Assembly: GCF_900114825.1 (NCBI RefSeq)
Contig: NZ_FOUI01000001.1
Coordinates: 124,001 to 188,000, forward strand
Length of the DNA stretch: 64,000 nt
Source of the DNA: Halopseudomonas yangmingensis
GTDB taxonomy: Bacteria > Pseudomonadota > Gammaproteobacteria > Pseudomonadales > Pseudomonadaceae
Direction of reading: 5' to 3'
Part shown: in pieces, positions 19,185 to 27,993 of the stretch
How positions within the stretch are numbered: position 1 is the stretch's first letter
How the letters are laid out: each line of letters begins with the position of its first letter
Made by a program: the position numbers and the translations under genes
Notes under the pieces: model-generated
The model's input: the letters and a program-made list of their open reading frames with translations, nothing else
What the model was told of the DNA's origin: nothing
Databases searched by the model: none

Positions 19185-20354
19185 TCAGTGCTCCCAGACC
19201 GGTTTGGCCAGCGGCGGGTGCGGCAGCTCGGGCAGGGGTGGGTGCTGGCCCGGCTGCAGCGCCTGGCGCTGCAACAGATCCAGTACCTGATCGCTCAGAT
19301 CCGGGGCCAGTGCCAGCTTGGTTGGCCAGCACACCAGCAGGGCATCCTGCTGCTGGACAAAGGCACTGTCCGGCCGGGTCAGGCCGCTCTGTGCCGGTTC
19401 CGCGCGGTCGATGCGCAGGGTATCCCAGCGCGCGCCCTGCAGGTTGACCCAGGGCAGCAGTTCAGCCAGTTCGCTGGCGGCGCGCTGGATCAGTGCCTGG
19501 GGGTCGCTGGTTACGCCCTGTTCGGCCAGTTCGCCGCCCAGATACCAGCACTGCTCGCCGTTCGTCAGCGGGTGGGTGGTGACGGTCAGGCGCGGTTTGG
19601 GGCTGGCACCCAGGCAATGGGCATAGAGTGGCGGTAGGTTGGCGGCGCAAACCGTCACCATCTGCAGCGGGCGGCGCTGCATGGCCGGCTTGTGGATGCC
19701 GGAGCTGTGCAGCAGCGCCTCGCTGCCGGCGCCGGCGCTGAGCACGAAACGCTGGGCCTGGATTTCCCGGCCACTGGCGCAGATCAGTCGTTGCGGCCCG
19801 CCATCGGCCGGTGTGTCAAAACGTTCGGCGCGATCGCCCAGCAGCGAGTCTCCGGCCAGCTCGGCCAGGCGCTGCAGCAGCGAGGGCACATCCAGTACCA
19901 GTTCGGCCAGCCGGTAGACCTTGCCACGGAAGGCCGGGTCGCGGAACACCTCGGGCAACTGCTCGCCGCTGACTGCATCGACCCGACCGCGCAGCGCCTT
20001 GCTGGCGAAAAAGCCGGCCATCTTGCTGATCAGGCTGCCCGGTGACCACAGATAGTGGTGCTGGCTGAGGACCTGTACACCGCGCAGGTCCAGTTCGCCA
20101 TCACCCTCCAGACAGGCCCGCCAGCGCAGCGGCATGCCGGCAATCGCCTCGGCGGCCTGGGTCAGGCTGCCGTGCAGGGCGTACTTGGTGCCGCCATGGA
20201 TGATGCCCTGGGAACGGATGGTCTGGCCGCCGCCGAGGCTGTCGGCTTCGAGCAGCAGGGTATGGTAGCCGCGCTGGCGCAGGCGGGCGTTCAGCCAGAG
20301 TCCGGCAATGCCGCCGCCGATGATGCAGATGTCGGTTTGCAGGGGTGTTGCCAT
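19185..20354 (-). CDS. FAD-dependent oxidoreductase (DAO/DadA-like)
   Basis: 389 residues from the ATG at 20354; the frame extends to 20438 but the family begins near MATPLQTDICIIGGGIAGLW. The dinucleotide-binding GGGIAG fingerprint and the downstream TIRSQGIIHGG segment place it in the DAO superfamily. These enzymes usually oxidise amino or hydroxy acids. The substrate cannot be read from sequence. It is paired with the aldo/keto reductase and divergent from waaA. Confidence 0.82.
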   Translation of the reverse strand: MATPLQTDICIIGGGIAGLWLNARLRQRGYHTLLLEADSLGGGQTIRSQGIIHGGTKYALHGSLTQAAEAIAGMPLRWRACLEGDGELDLRGVQVLSQHHYLWSPGSLISKMAGFFASKALRGRVDAVSGEQLPEVFRDPAFRGKVYRLAELVLDVPSLLQRLAELAGDSLLGDRAERFDTPADGGPQRLICASGREIQAQRFVLSAGAGSEALLHSSGIHKPAMQRRPLQMVTVCAANLPPLYAHCLGASPKPRLTVTTHPLTNGEQCWYLGGELAEQGVTSDPQALIQRAASELAELLPWVNLQGARWDTLRIDRAEPAQSGLTRPDSAFVQQQDALLVCWPTKLALAPDLSDQVLDLLQRQALQPGQHPPLPELPHPPLAKPVWEH

Positions 20355-20482
20355 GACGCGGATGCCTGTGCCGGAAATGAATGCGGACGGGTCTCTGACC
20401 CGGCGTGACAGTATACTGTTCGCTGCCGGATGCGTCATGGGCGTGTCCGTTACCCTGTTTGGCCGTTACCGGAGACTTCAAG

Positions 20483-21736
20483 TTGCGCACCCTGTATACG
20501 CTGATCTTTCTGTTGTGCATGCCGCTGGTGCTGCTGCGCATGCTCTATCGCGCCTGGCGGGCGCCGGCCTATGCCCGGCGCTGGCACGAGCGGCTGGGTT
20601 TTGGTGGTGATCTGCGTCCGCACGGCATCTGGGTGCATGCGGTGTCGGTGGGCGAAAGTATTGCCGCGGCCCCCATGCTGCGCGAGTTGCAGCAGCGTTA
20701 CCCGCAGCATCCGCTGACCGTGACCTGCATGACCCCCACCGGCTCGGCGCAGATTCGCCGGCTGTTCGGCGAGCAGATCGGGCACGCCTACCTGCCTTGG
20801 GATCTGCCCTGGTTGCAGCGCCGGCTGATCCGCCGGCTGCGCCCGAAGCTGCTGGTGATCATGGAAACCGAGCTGTGGCCCAACCTGATTGCCGAGTGCA
20901 AGCGCGCCGGGGTGCCGGTGGTGCTGGCCAATGCGCGGCTGTCCGAGCGTTCGGCACGGGGTTACCAGCGTCTGGACTGGCTGGTCCGGCCGATGTTTGC
21001 CAGCCTCGACTGGGTGGCGGTGCAGACCGCTGCCGAGGCGCAGCGATTTGCCGATCTGGGGGTGCCGACGGCAGCCTTGACGGTAACCGGCAGCATCAAG
21101 TTTGACCTTAGTCCGGACCCCGAGCGCCAGCGCCAGGCCGAACAGCTGCGTGCCGGCTGGGGCCAGCGCCCGGTATGGATTGCTGCCAGCACCCATGCCG
21201 GCGAGGACGAGCAGGTGTTGGCGGCACACCGGCAGTTGCTGCGTGACTGGCCGGACCTGCTGCTGTTGCTGGTGCCACGGCATCCGGAGCGCTTCGATGC
21301 GGTGGCACGGCTGGTTCGCGACAGCGGGCTGGGCCTGCGCCGGCGCAGCGAGGCCGAGCCGTTGACCGCCGCCCAGCAGGTGTTTCTGGGTGACAGCATG
21401 GGTGAGCTGATGATGTTCTACAGCTGTGCCGATATCGCCTTTGTCGGCGGCTCGCTGGTGCCCTCCGGCGGGCATAACTATCTGGAGCCGGCAGCGCTGG
21501 GCCTGCCCATCCTGACGGGGCCGCAGCGTTTCAACTTTACCGAAATCAGCCAGCTGCTGGAGGGTGCCGGGGCGCTGGTACAGGTGGAGAATGCTGCAGA
21601 GCTGGAACGGCAGGTTGGTGTCTGGCTGGATGATCCGCAACAGGCAAAAGTGGCTGGTGAAGCCGGTGCCGCGGTGGTGCGTGACAATCAGGGGGCGTTG
21701 CAGCGTTTGCTGGGGGGCTTGGGGCGCTTTCTCTGA
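20483..21736 (+). CDS. waaA: 3-deoxy-D-manno-octulosonic-acid transferase
   Basis: 417 residues from a TTG at 20483 with GGAGA 7 bases upstream. The start at 20405 would add 26 residues unlike the family. WaaA (KdtA) adds Kdo to lipid IVA during LPS synthesis. An N-terminal membrane anchor (LRTLYTLIFLLCMPLVLL) is followed by the Glycos_transf_N domain (HAVSVGESIAAAPML) and a GT-B C-terminal half with FVGGSLVPSGGHNYLEPAAL. It converges on the TolC-family gene through a strong hairpin. Confidence 0.93.
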   Translation: MRTLYTLIFLLCMPLVLLRMLYRAWRAPAYARRWHERLGFGGDLRPHGIWVHAVSVGESIAAAPMLRELQQRYPQHPLTVTCMTPTGSAQIRRLFGEQIGHAYLPWDLPWLQRRLIRRLRPKLLVIMETELWPNLIAECKRAGVPVVLANARLSERSARGYQRLDWLVRPMFASLDWVAVQTAAEAQRFADLGVPTAALTVTGSIKFDLSPDPERQRQAEQLRAGWGQRPVWIAASTHAGEDEQVLAAHRQLLRDWPDLLLLLVPRHPERFDAVARLVRDSGLGLRRRSEAEPLTAAQQVFLGDSMGELMMFYSCADIAFVGGSLVPSGGHNYLEPAALGLPILTGPQRFNFTEISQLLEGAGALVQVENAAELERQVGVWLDDPQQAKVAGEAGAAVVRDNQGALQRLLGGLGRFL

Positions 21737-21738
21737 AC

Positions 21739-21769
21739 TGACTGGCAGCACGCGCTGTGCTGCCAGTCA
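21739..21769. terminator. Bidirectional hairpin between waaA and the tolC-like gene
   Basis: TGACTGGCAGCAC-GCGCT-GTGCTGCCAGTCA is a perfect 13-bp stem between two convergent genes. There is no clear T-tract on either strand, so termination efficiency is uncertain, but position and stability fit a shared terminator. Confidence 0.7.
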
Positions 21770-21779
21770 TGGCTTCGAC

Positions 21780-23222
21780 TCAGAAGCTGCTGCTACCGCT
21801 ATTGCGTGCCGGGGCGCTGCCGCCGCCGGTGCGACCCAGTGACATCTGCCGTGCAGCCTCTTCGGCAGACGGCGGGATAAAGTCGCGATCGGCATCATAG
21901 TCAGGATTCAGCCAGTTCGACAGATCCTGCAGATCCTGCGGGCTGAGGGTGCCGGCAACCTGCTTGAGGCTCAGGTTGTTGATGATGTAGTTGTAGCGCT
22001 GGGTGTTGTAGTCGCGCACGGTACGGAACAGGGTGCGCTGGGCTTCCAGTACATCAACCACGTTACGGGTGCCTACCTCATAGCCGGTCTGGGTGGCGTC
22101 CAGGGCGGCCCGCGCGGAGACAATGGCCTGATGCCGTGCTTCGATTTCCTCGACGCTGGCGGTCAGGGTGCGGAACAGGTTGCGGGTGTTCTCTACCACC
22201 CGACGCTGCAGGGCATCAGTGGCATGCTCGGCCTGATTCAGCCGATAACCGGACTCGCGCACCCGTGAGCTGATGCCGCCACCGGCATACAGCGGCAGTG
22301 TCAGTTCGACGCCAATCTGTGAGGTGCGGCTGTCGATGGCCTGGCTGTTGAGTTCGGCGCCTCCCCGGTTGTCCCGATAACGCACAAAGGCATCGACGCT
22401 TGGGGCGTGACCGGCGCGGCTGCTGCGCAGGGCTTGGCCGGCGCTGTCTACAGCCAGACGGCTGGCTTGCAGGGTCAGGTTCTGGGTGGCTGCGGTATCT
22501 ACCCATTGCTGCGGGTCGGCCGGGCTGGGGGCGAGGATCGGCAGGTCGTGACTGATGCCGTGCAGTTGGGTGTGGTCGCGGTTGGTCAGCCGGGTCAGCG
22601 CCTGATAGCTGACATCCAGATTGGTCCCGGCGGTCAGTCGTGCGGCGCGGGCGTTATCGAAGCCGGCTTGGGCTTCCAGAACGTCGGTGCGGGCCGACAG
22701 GCCAACCTCGAAACGTTCGCGGGCCTGTTCCAGTTGACGCTCGAAGGCGCGCTCCTCGGCGCGGGCGGTGGCCAGGTTGTCACTCGCACGCAGTACGTTG
22801 AAGTAGGCCTGGGCAACCTCCAGGATCAGTTCCTGCTGGGTGGCCGAGAACTCGATCAGTGCCTGCTCGCTCTGCGATTTGGCGGCCTGATAGTTGAACC
22901 AGCGGTCAGCGCGGAACAGTGGTTGGGTCAGGCTGGCCTGGTAATAATGGGTGCCATAGTTGTCGCTGCCCTTGCCGCTCATGCCGCGACCATCAATATC
23001 AACATGCTCGCGGCTGGCACCGGCGCCCAGGCCGATATTTGGCAGCAGTTGTGAACGGGCCTGGGGGAGTACCTCCTGACGGGCCATGGCTTCAGCCTCG
23101 GCGGCCGCTAGGTCAGCGCTGTTGGCCAGGGCTTCCTGGTAGACGGTCAGGAGGTCGGAATTGGCTAGTGCGTGGGCGGACATGCCGGCCAGCAGCAGAG
23201 CAAGGGTCAATGGGCGCAACAT
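21780..23222 (-). CDS. TolC-family outer membrane channel protein
   Basis: 480 residues from the ATG at 23222, which has AAAGGA 7-8 bases upstream; a longer frame to 23258 lacks this. A signal peptide (MLRPLTLALLLAGMSAHALA) precedes two OEP repeats, each with long alpha-helical segments typical of TolC. The second repeat includes NVVDVLEAQRTLFRTVRDYN. TolC-type proteins form the outer-membrane exit duct for type I secretion and RND pumps. No partner pump gene is nearby. A Gly/Ser-rich tail ends the protein. Confidence 0.9.
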   Translation of the reverse strand: MLRPLTLALLLAGMSAHALANSDLLTVYQEALANSADLAAAEAEAMARQEVLPQARSQLLPNIGLGAGASREHVDIDGRGMSGKGSDNYGTHYYQASLTQPLFRADRWFNYQAAKSQSEQALIEFSATQQELILEVAQAYFNVLRASDNLATARAEERAFERQLEQARERFEVGLSARTDVLEAQAGFDNARAARLTAGTNLDVSYQALTRLTNRDHTQLHGISHDLPILAPSPADPQQWVDTAATQNLTLQASRLAVDSAGQALRSSRAGHAPSVDAFVRYRDNRGGAELNSQAIDSRTSQIGVELTLPLYAGGGISSRVRESGYRLNQAEHATDALQRRVVENTRNLFRTLTASVEEIEARHQAIVSARAALDATQTGYEVGTRNVVDVLEAQRTLFRTVRDYNTQRYNYIINNLSLKQVAGTLSPQDLQDLSNWLNPDYDADRDFIPPSAEEAARQMSLGRTGGGSAPARNSGSSSF

Positions 23223-23332
23223 GCGAAGATCCTTTATGCAGGATGGGGTATCCGGCAAGGCTAAAGACCCGTTGATGCACGGTCAAGCGCAGACTGCCGC
23301 CGGCTTCGCAACAGTCTGTTGTGCAGGGCCGG

Positions 23333-23665
23333 TCATGTCTGTCTGTTGCGGGTATTTTCGACGTCCAGATAGTCCCGTTGAACGGCTGTTTCCAGTGCAT
23401 TGACTGCCGTTTTAAGCTCTTCATAGACAAGGCGGCGATGGCGCAGGCGCTCGATCATTGCTTCATCCGGAAGGTTGCCCTTGCACTCTGCAGACATGTC
23501 CATCAGGGTTTGCAAGTATTCGCTGCGGCAGCGGGCTACCATGGTCAGCAGCGGGGTTATGTTCTCCATGGACAGCTGCTTGACCTGCGCGCTGATCATG
23601 CGGCGGTTGGTTTCGCGGCGCAGCTTTTCCACTTCCAGCATCAGGCGATTGGCTTCAGGGTTCAT
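23333..23665 (-). CDS. Small helical hypothetical protein
   Basis: 110 residues with GGAG 8 bases before the ATG at 23665. The composition is charged and heptad-like throughout (VEKLRRETNRRMISAQVKQ), suggesting a coiled coil or helical bundle; no signal peptide or membrane segment. I do not recognise a family. It stands alone between tolC and the next gene, 110 bp and 161 bp away respectively. Confidence 0.6.
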   Translation of the reverse strand: MNPEANRLMLEVEKLRRETNRRMISAQVKQLSMENITPLLTMVARCRSEYLQTLMDMSAECKGNLPDEAMIERLRHRRLVYEELKTAVNALETAVQRDYLDVENTRNRQT

Positions 23666-23826
23666 GGCGGCTCTCCAGGGTAAAGCGTCATTCTTCGGGC
23701 GTCAGTAACATGTCAAGCTGATATCAGAGTAATCGTTTTATTCGGTCTCGTCATCAGTACCCGATAGCGGTAAAGAATGCCGGGGTCGATTGCAACACTC
23801 TAGCTGAGTATCTCGGGGGGTAAAGA

Positions 23827-24138
23827 ATGTACAAGCTGGTGTTTTTTGTGCCGGAATCTCATTTGGAGCCAGTCAAGCAGGCAGTGTTCGACGCGGGAGG
23901 CGGGCGTATCGGCAACTATGACCGTTGCTGCTGGCAGGTATTGGGGCAGGGGCAGTTCAGGCCGCTGGCCGGCAGTCAGCCTTTTCTGGGATGTACCGGC
24001 GAGCTGGAGCAGGTGGCTGAGTGGCGTGTGGAACTGGTATGCGAGGATGTTGAGGTGCCGGCGATGATCGCAGCGCTGCGCCGCGCACACCCCTACGAGG
24101 AACCGGCTTTCGATTTGTGGCGCCTGGAAAACCTCTGA
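23827..24138 (+). CDS. NIF3/YqfO C-terminal-like protein (CutA-like fold)
   Basis: 103 residues. MYKLVFFVPESHLEPVKQAV and RAHPYEEPAFDLW match the domain inserted in YqfO-type NIF3 proteins, here as a stand-alone gene; such short homologues are common in Pseudomonas and of unknown role. CGGGGGGTAAAGA precedes the ATG. It converges on the RDD gene, with one base between the stops. Confidence 0.8.
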   Translation: MYKLVFFVPESHLEPVKQAVFDAGGGRIGNYDRCCWQVLGQGQFRPLAGSQPFLGCTGELEQVAEWRVELVCEDVEVPAMIAALRRAHPYEEPAFDLWRLENL

Positions 24139-24139
24139 C

Positions 24140-24655
24140 TCAGGGCTTCGGCAGGCGCACTATACGGCTGCCCGACGCAATGTCCTGCCAGCTGCGCGAG
24201 TACGGATCCCAGAGTATCCAGAGCATTCCCAGTCCGCCACACAGCAGTCCCAGAGGGGCAACCAGAAAGCGTATGAGTGCCTGGTTCAGGGTGATTGCGC
24301 GACCCTGCTCATCCTCAAGTCGCAGACGCCAGGCTTGCATGCCCAACGTTTGGCCCTTGAAGGCCCACATCCAGCCCAGGTAGCCGAACAGACTGAGCAA
24401 GAGCATGCTGGCCAGCCATGGATCACGGTCCAGGGCGCCAGCCTCGGAGAGTGCCAGCAGTTGTTCGGGGCCGTGAATCAGCCGCAGGAGCCCCTGCTGA
24501 TACAGCAGGGTAAGTACCATAACCAGAGCCAGACACAGCAGAAAGTCATAAAACATGGCGGCCAGCCGGCGTATCAGTCCGGCTGCCGGAAAATAGCCCT
24601 CGGGCTGGAGTTGGCGGCGCACGGCTTCAGCGCTTCTGCAAGGGTTGACAGGCAA
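24140..24655 (-). CDS. RDD-family membrane protein
   Basis: 171 residues. The domain begins with RRLAAMFYDFLLCLALVMVL, where Arg and Asp give the family its name, followed by two further hydrophobic segments (about 85-105 and 130-150). Role unknown; some RDD proteins have been linked to ion transport. The N-terminus overlaps the end of the HopJ-family gene, so they are probably coupled. Confidence 0.85.
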   Translation of the reverse strand: MPVNPCRSAEAVRRQLQPEGYFPAAGLIRRLAAMFYDFLLCLALVMVLTLLYQQGLLRLIHGPEQLLALSEAGALDRDPWLASMLLLSLFGYLGWMWAFKGQTLGMQAWRLRLEDEQGRAITLNQALIRFLVAPLGLLCGGLGMLWILWDPYSRSWQDIASGSRIVRLPKP

Positions 24656-24962
24656 AACGCACGCCGCCCAGTCCGTGCTGCATCAGGGCGCGGATATTGC
24701 CATGCGCCTCACCCTTCGGGTCGTCCAATACTGCCTGGTAGTGCTCGGCGAAGCATTGCAGGGCTTGCTGGTCGCTCAGGCCCAGATCGATGGCCATTGC
24801 CAGCACCTTGCATGACCCCTGATTCTGTTCGGCGGTGTTGTGCAGCGGGCCATTGTCGAAGGCGCAGGGCGTGTGCAGGTAGTGCGCTTCAATAAAGGCC
24901 AGGGTGTCGGCAAAGCAGTGCTGCGGACGGCCAATCAGGTCCAGCAAGTGTTGTGCAGGCAT
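24627..24962 (-). CDS. HopJ-family protein
   Basis: 111 residues from the ATG at 24962; a TTG at 24971 is possible. The core matches the HopJ family: FADTLAFIEAHYLHTPCAF, NTAEQNQGSCKVLAMA, and GEAHGNIRALMQHGLGGVRF. The name comes from a reported type III effector, but members occur in many free-living gammaproteobacteria without that system, and none is seen here. Role unknown. It overlaps the RDD gene. Confidence 0.8.
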   Translation of the reverse strand: MPAQHLLDLIGRPQHCFADTLAFIEAHYLHTPCAFDNGPLHNTAEQNQGSCKVLAMAIDLGLSDQQALQCFAEHYQAVLDDPKGEAHGNIRALMQHGLGGVRFACQPLQKR

Positions 24963-25111
24963 CAGGGTCAATCGTCCTTTCTCTGGTGGCGGTTTTTCTA
25001 CTCGCTGTAGGGTATGGCGTATACAGCCTCGCGTTTCGGTGCGGGCTGGCGTGGATGATACGTTCGTGGCGTTGCAGCGGCAATCATTCGGGGTTGTTGC
25101 CTGGGGGCGGG

Positions 25112-25792
25112 TTACTTGAGATGGCGGCCACCGTTGACGACCAGATTGGACCCGGTCACATAGCCGGCATCCAGCAGATAATCCACGGCCTTGATGATGG
25201 GTTCGGAACCGGGCTCAAATGCAAGGCGCGCTTTGGCAATGGTGGTGCGGGCGTACTCTTCGCTCTCGCCTTCCTTGAGATAGAGCAGGCCCGGAGAAAT
25301 GGCGTTGACCCTGGCATTGGTGCCGTAGAGTTTGGCGAATGACAGCATCATGTTCAGCAGGGCGGACTTGGTGGCTGCATAGGCAACATGGTTGCTGCTT
25401 CCTCTGCTGGCGGTGTCGTCGCAGATGTGGATGACATCGCAGCGCGGGGCCTGGTTGACCAGTTCAGCAAGGCCGAAATTGATCAGGTAGGGAGCAAGAA
25501 CATGTAGCTGGTACATGGTGTTCATGTTCGCTGCCGAGTCATCCAGCCATTGGGATGCATTGTGGATGATGCCGCGCAACTTGGTATCGCTGCTTTTCAG
25601 GGTGTCGACAAATGCCAGAACCCGGGCTTGATCAGTCAGCTCGACCTGGTGGTAGTCGATGCCTGCCACCGGGTCTGCCGGCAGTTCGCGGACAGTGCCG
25701 ATTATCCGAAAGCCTCGCGTCAGCAGGTGCACAGCAAGGTCTTTGCCGACGCGCTTGTTGCAGCCGGTGATCAGGATGCTCTGTTCGCTCAT
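25112..25792 (-). CDS. folM: Dihydromonapterin reductase
   Basis: 226 residues, a short-chain dehydrogenase with N-terminal ITGCNKRVG in place of the usual TGxxxGxG, and catalytic YAATK near residue 145. FolM reduces dihydromonapterin to tetrahydromonapterin, a cofactor that in Pseudomonas serves phenylalanine hydroxylase. It lies 9 bp downstream of folE, consistent with a pterin operon. folX, often in the same cluster, is not seen here. Confidence 0.88.
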   Translation of the reverse strand: MSEQSILITGCNKRVGKDLAVHLLTRGFRIIGTVRELPADPVAGIDYHQVELTDQARVLAFVDTLKSSDTKLRGIIHNASQWLDDSAANMNTMYQLHVLAPYLINFGLAELVNQAPRCDVIHICDDTASRGSSNHVAYAATKSALLNMMLSFAKLYGTNARVNAISPGLLYLKEGESEEYARTTIAKARLAFEPGSEPIIKAVDYLLDAGYVTGSNLVVNGGRHLK

Positions 25793-25801
25793 GGTCTCGA
25801 C

Positions 25802-26359
25802 TCAGTTTCTGATCAGTTGCAGGAATTCCTGGCGCGTGTTGACCGAGTCCCGGAAGGCGCCAAGCATGACTGAGCTGTGCATTGATGAGTTCTGCTTTTC
25901 CACACCGCGCATCATCATGCACATGTGCTTTGCCTCGATGACCACAGCAACACCCTTGGCATTGGTGACGGACTGCAGGGCTTCTGCGATCTGTCGGGTC
26001 AGGTTTTCCTGGATCTGCAGGCGCCGGGCAAACATGTCAACAATGCGTGCCACTTTCGACAGGCCGATCACCTTGCCGGTAGGAATGTAGGCGACATGGG
26101 CTTTGCCGATAAAGGGCAGAAGATGGTGTTCGCACAGGGAATACAGTTCGATGTCCTTGACGATCACCATCTCGTCGTTATCGGATTCGAACAGGGCGCC
26201 GTTGACAATTTCTTCCAGGGATTGCTGGTAACCGTGACAGAGGAACTGCATGGCCTTGGCGGCACGCAGCGGGGTTCCGGTGAGCCCTTCACGCTGAGGG
26301 TTTTCGCCCAGATTTTCCAGTATTTCGTGATAGTTACGTGTCAGGTTTTCGAGGCTCAT
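25802..26359 (-). CDS. folE: GTP cyclohydrolase I
   Basis: 185 residues from the ATG at 26359 ([10 protein letters not shown]); the frame is open further upstream but family homology starts here. It makes dihydroneopterin triphosphate from GTP. Zinc and catalytic residues are in [32 protein letters not shown] is also conserved. First gene of folE-folM. The promoter region carries a putative LitR-type operator (26463-26486), suggesting light control of pterin synthesis, as described for folE in P. putida. Confidence 0.94.
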   Translation of the reverse strand: MSLENLTRNYHEILENLGENPQREGLTGTPLRAAKAMQFLCHGYQQSLEEIVNGALFESDNDEMVIVKDIELYSLCEHHLLPFIGKAHVAYIPTGKVIGLSKVARIVDMFARRLQIQENLTRQIAEALQSVTNAKGVAVVIEAKHMCMMMRGVEKQNSSMHSSVMLGAFRDSVNTRQEFLQLIRN

Positions 26360-26460
26360 GTCTGTGTGTCCGTTGGTGCGGTCGATCAGGGTGAGTTGGG
26401 TAGGAGTCAGGCCCGCCAGGGGGACCGGGGGCAAAGACAGGCGCTGACTCCGATTAAAAA

Positions 26461-26487
26461 GCTATACCCTATGCTTATCGTGTACAA
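26461..26487 (-). promoter_or_regulatory. Putative LitR-type operator and promoter of folE
   Basis: On the plus strand TATACC (26463-26468), 12 bases, then TGTACA (26481-26486). From memory, the class II LitR consensus in P. putida is T(G/A)TACA-N12-TGTA(C/T)A; this site departs by one base. On the minus strand TTGTAC (26482-26487), 15 bases, then TATAGC (26461-26466) could be a -35/-10 pair read toward folE, so the operator would cover the promoter. Confidence 0.6.
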
Positions 26488-26547
26488 GCTTTTTATGAGT
26501 AATTTGTGTTATTCAGCAAGGTTTGCTTGTTTTAGCAGGGTTTTTCA

Positions 26548-26571
26548 TGTACAAATTATCTAAATTGTACA
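26548..26571. promoter_or_regulatory. Putative LitR-type operator before the DUF6482 gene
   Basis: TGTACA-N12-TGTACA, a perfect fit to the class II LitR consensus as I recall it. It sits 16 bases before the ATG at 26587, closer than expected for an activator site, so the transcription start may lie within or just after it. Confidence 0.65.
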
Positions 26572-26586
26572 GATGTGGTGGGTGCT

Positions 26587-26862
26587 ATGGGCGTTCCCTT
26601 GACTGAACTGAAGTCCTGCGTGCTCGGCAATTCGGCAGTCAGGGTGGATATTACCACGCAAGCCTGTCTTGGCAGGTACCTTGCCCTGGTGGTCGAGTCT
26701 GGCAAGAGCGATCAGGTGGTTTGTGACAGCTACGGAGGTAAGCCGTTAGTCTGGTCAACGCTGGATGAGGCACGGCGCTGTCTGCGAAAGGCGGGCGTTG
26801 ATCCGTCTGTATTGCAGGTCAGGATAGCCCATGACGAGGCGATCGGGCGTGCTGAGGACTGA
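26587..26862 (+). CDS. DUF6482-like hypothetical protein
   Basis: 91 residues from the ATG at 26587; a GTG at 26575 is possible. It has the look of short Pseudomonas proteins with a beta-rich fold and a helix of the type DEARRCLRKAGVDPSVLQVR (resembles DUF6482; moderate confidence). It lies between the divergent folE promoter and the MerR gene, and carries the better of the two putative light-regulator sites at its 5' end. Confidence 0.55.
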   Translation: MGVPLTELKSCVLGNSAVRVDITTQACLGRYLALVVESGKSDQVVCDSYGGKPLVWSTLDEARRCLRKAGVDPSVLQVRIAHDEAIGRAED

Positions 26863-26878
26863 TGCTCAGGTGCTTTGG

Positions 26879-26905
26879 TTGATCAATGTACAATGCTGGT
26901 ACAAT
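26879..26905 (+). promoter_or_regulatory. Possible promoter of the MerR gene
   Basis: TTGATC (26879-26884), 15 bases, TACAAT (26900-26905). The spacer contains TGTACA, and TACAAT occurs twice in direct repeat. The spacer is short for sigma-70 but equals that of the proposed folE promoter. Autoregulation by the MerR protein is possible. Confidence 0.4.
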
Positions 26906-26958
26906 TGCGCGTTACGAGCAGCGAAACGTGCTTCCTTTTGGCAGCGGATGGTCAAGGC

Positions 26959-27915
26959 ATGACAAAGAGTTCCAACATCGAAAGCGCCACCGCCGATGAT
27001 CTGGTGAGCGAAGACCTCTACCCGATCCGTGAGGTGTCGCGCCTCACCGGAGTCAACCCGGTAACCCTGCGTGCCTGGGAAAGGCGCTACGGACTGCTGC
27101 GTCCCCATCGCACAGAGAGTGGTCATCGGCTGTATTCGATGACGGATGTCGAGCGGGTACGCAGTATTCTCGACTGGATTGAGCGCGGTGTGGCGGTGAG
27201 TAAAGTGGTCAGTATCATTGACCGGCAACCTCCAGCTCGACCCGTACGCTCGCCAGACAGGCCCGAGGTCTGTGCAACAGGTTCCGGTGAGCTGGAAGAC
27301 TGGGCTGGGCGCCTGGATGATGCGCTGAACCGCTATGACCTGAATCGTCTCGAACAGCTGCACGGGCAGTTGTGTCAGCAATTTCCGTTAGCCACTCTTA
27401 TGGTGGATTTGTGGCTGCCACTGTTGCGCCGGCTGCAGCGCCAGCAGGGTGGCCAGTTCGCAGCGCGACTGATGTTCGAGAGTTTTATCATTTCACGCCT
27501 GCAGCGTTATGCCAGTCGCACGGATCCGGCGCAGCCGGTGATTCTTATGATTGTTCCGGAAGGGCAACCCTCCCTTGCTGCTGCCTGGATGGCTGGCGCT
27601 GTGCTGGCGAATGCTTCGACAAACCTGATCTTGCTGGAGGCGATGCCGGAATACCCGCAACTGCTGGATATTGCCGGGCGCTCCGGTTGTGCGGCGCTGC
27701 TGTTGTATTCCGACCGTTTGCTTGAGAACGAGCTGCTGCAGCGTACTCTGCCCCGTGCCGCTATGGCGCTCGACTGCCCGGTAGGGCTGTTGGGTGATGC
27801 CTGTGATTTACAGTCGGACCAGGTGGATGCGTTGCCCATGCTCAGTCTGGGTGCATTGGGCGCGCAATTGCCGCAGCGGCTTGCCAGTTTGCTCGACGCA
27901 AGTCAGCCCGTCTGA
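26959..27915 (+). CDS. MerR-family regulator, class II LitR/PplR-like
   Basis: 318 residues from the ATG at 26959; the longer frame from 26875 crosses the proposed promoter. A MerR-type HTH occupies about residues 21-90 (YPIREVSRLTGVNPVTLRAW; RTESGHRLYS). The C-terminal half resembles the helical and Rossmann domains of LitR/CarH light regulators, but I do not see the cobalamin-binding histidine motifs: the helix that would carry them reads LMFESFIISRLQRY. This fits class II LitR, which in P. putida act with short LOV photoreceptors instead of B12. An HD-GYP gene follows and a LOV gene lies 1.3 kb downstream. Confidence 0.75.
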   Translation: MTKSSNIESATADDLVSEDLYPIREVSRLTGVNPVTLRAWERRYGLLRPHRTESGHRLYSMTDVERVRSILDWIERGVAVSKVVSIIDRQPPARPVRSPDRPEVCATGSGELEDWAGRLDDALNRYDLNRLEQLHGQLCQQFPLATLMVDLWLPLLRRLQRQQGGQFAARLMFESFIISRLQRYASRTDPAQPVILMIVPEGQPSLAAAWMAGAVLANASTNLILLEAMPEYPQLLDIAGRSGCAALLLYSDRLLENELLQRTLPRAAMALDCPVGLLGDACDLQSDQVDALPMLSLGALGAQLPQRLASLLDASQPV

Positions 27916-27993
27916 TTTGCCGGCCGGGCATTGTGATACCGGCTTGTTTATGCTCGTCGATGGCGGCAATATGGCACTACTTGCGGCGGGCGG

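Noticed and set aside
24627-24962. Type III secreted effector (HopJ)
   Set aside because: The family is widespread in bacteria lacking type III secretion, and no secretion genes lie nearby.
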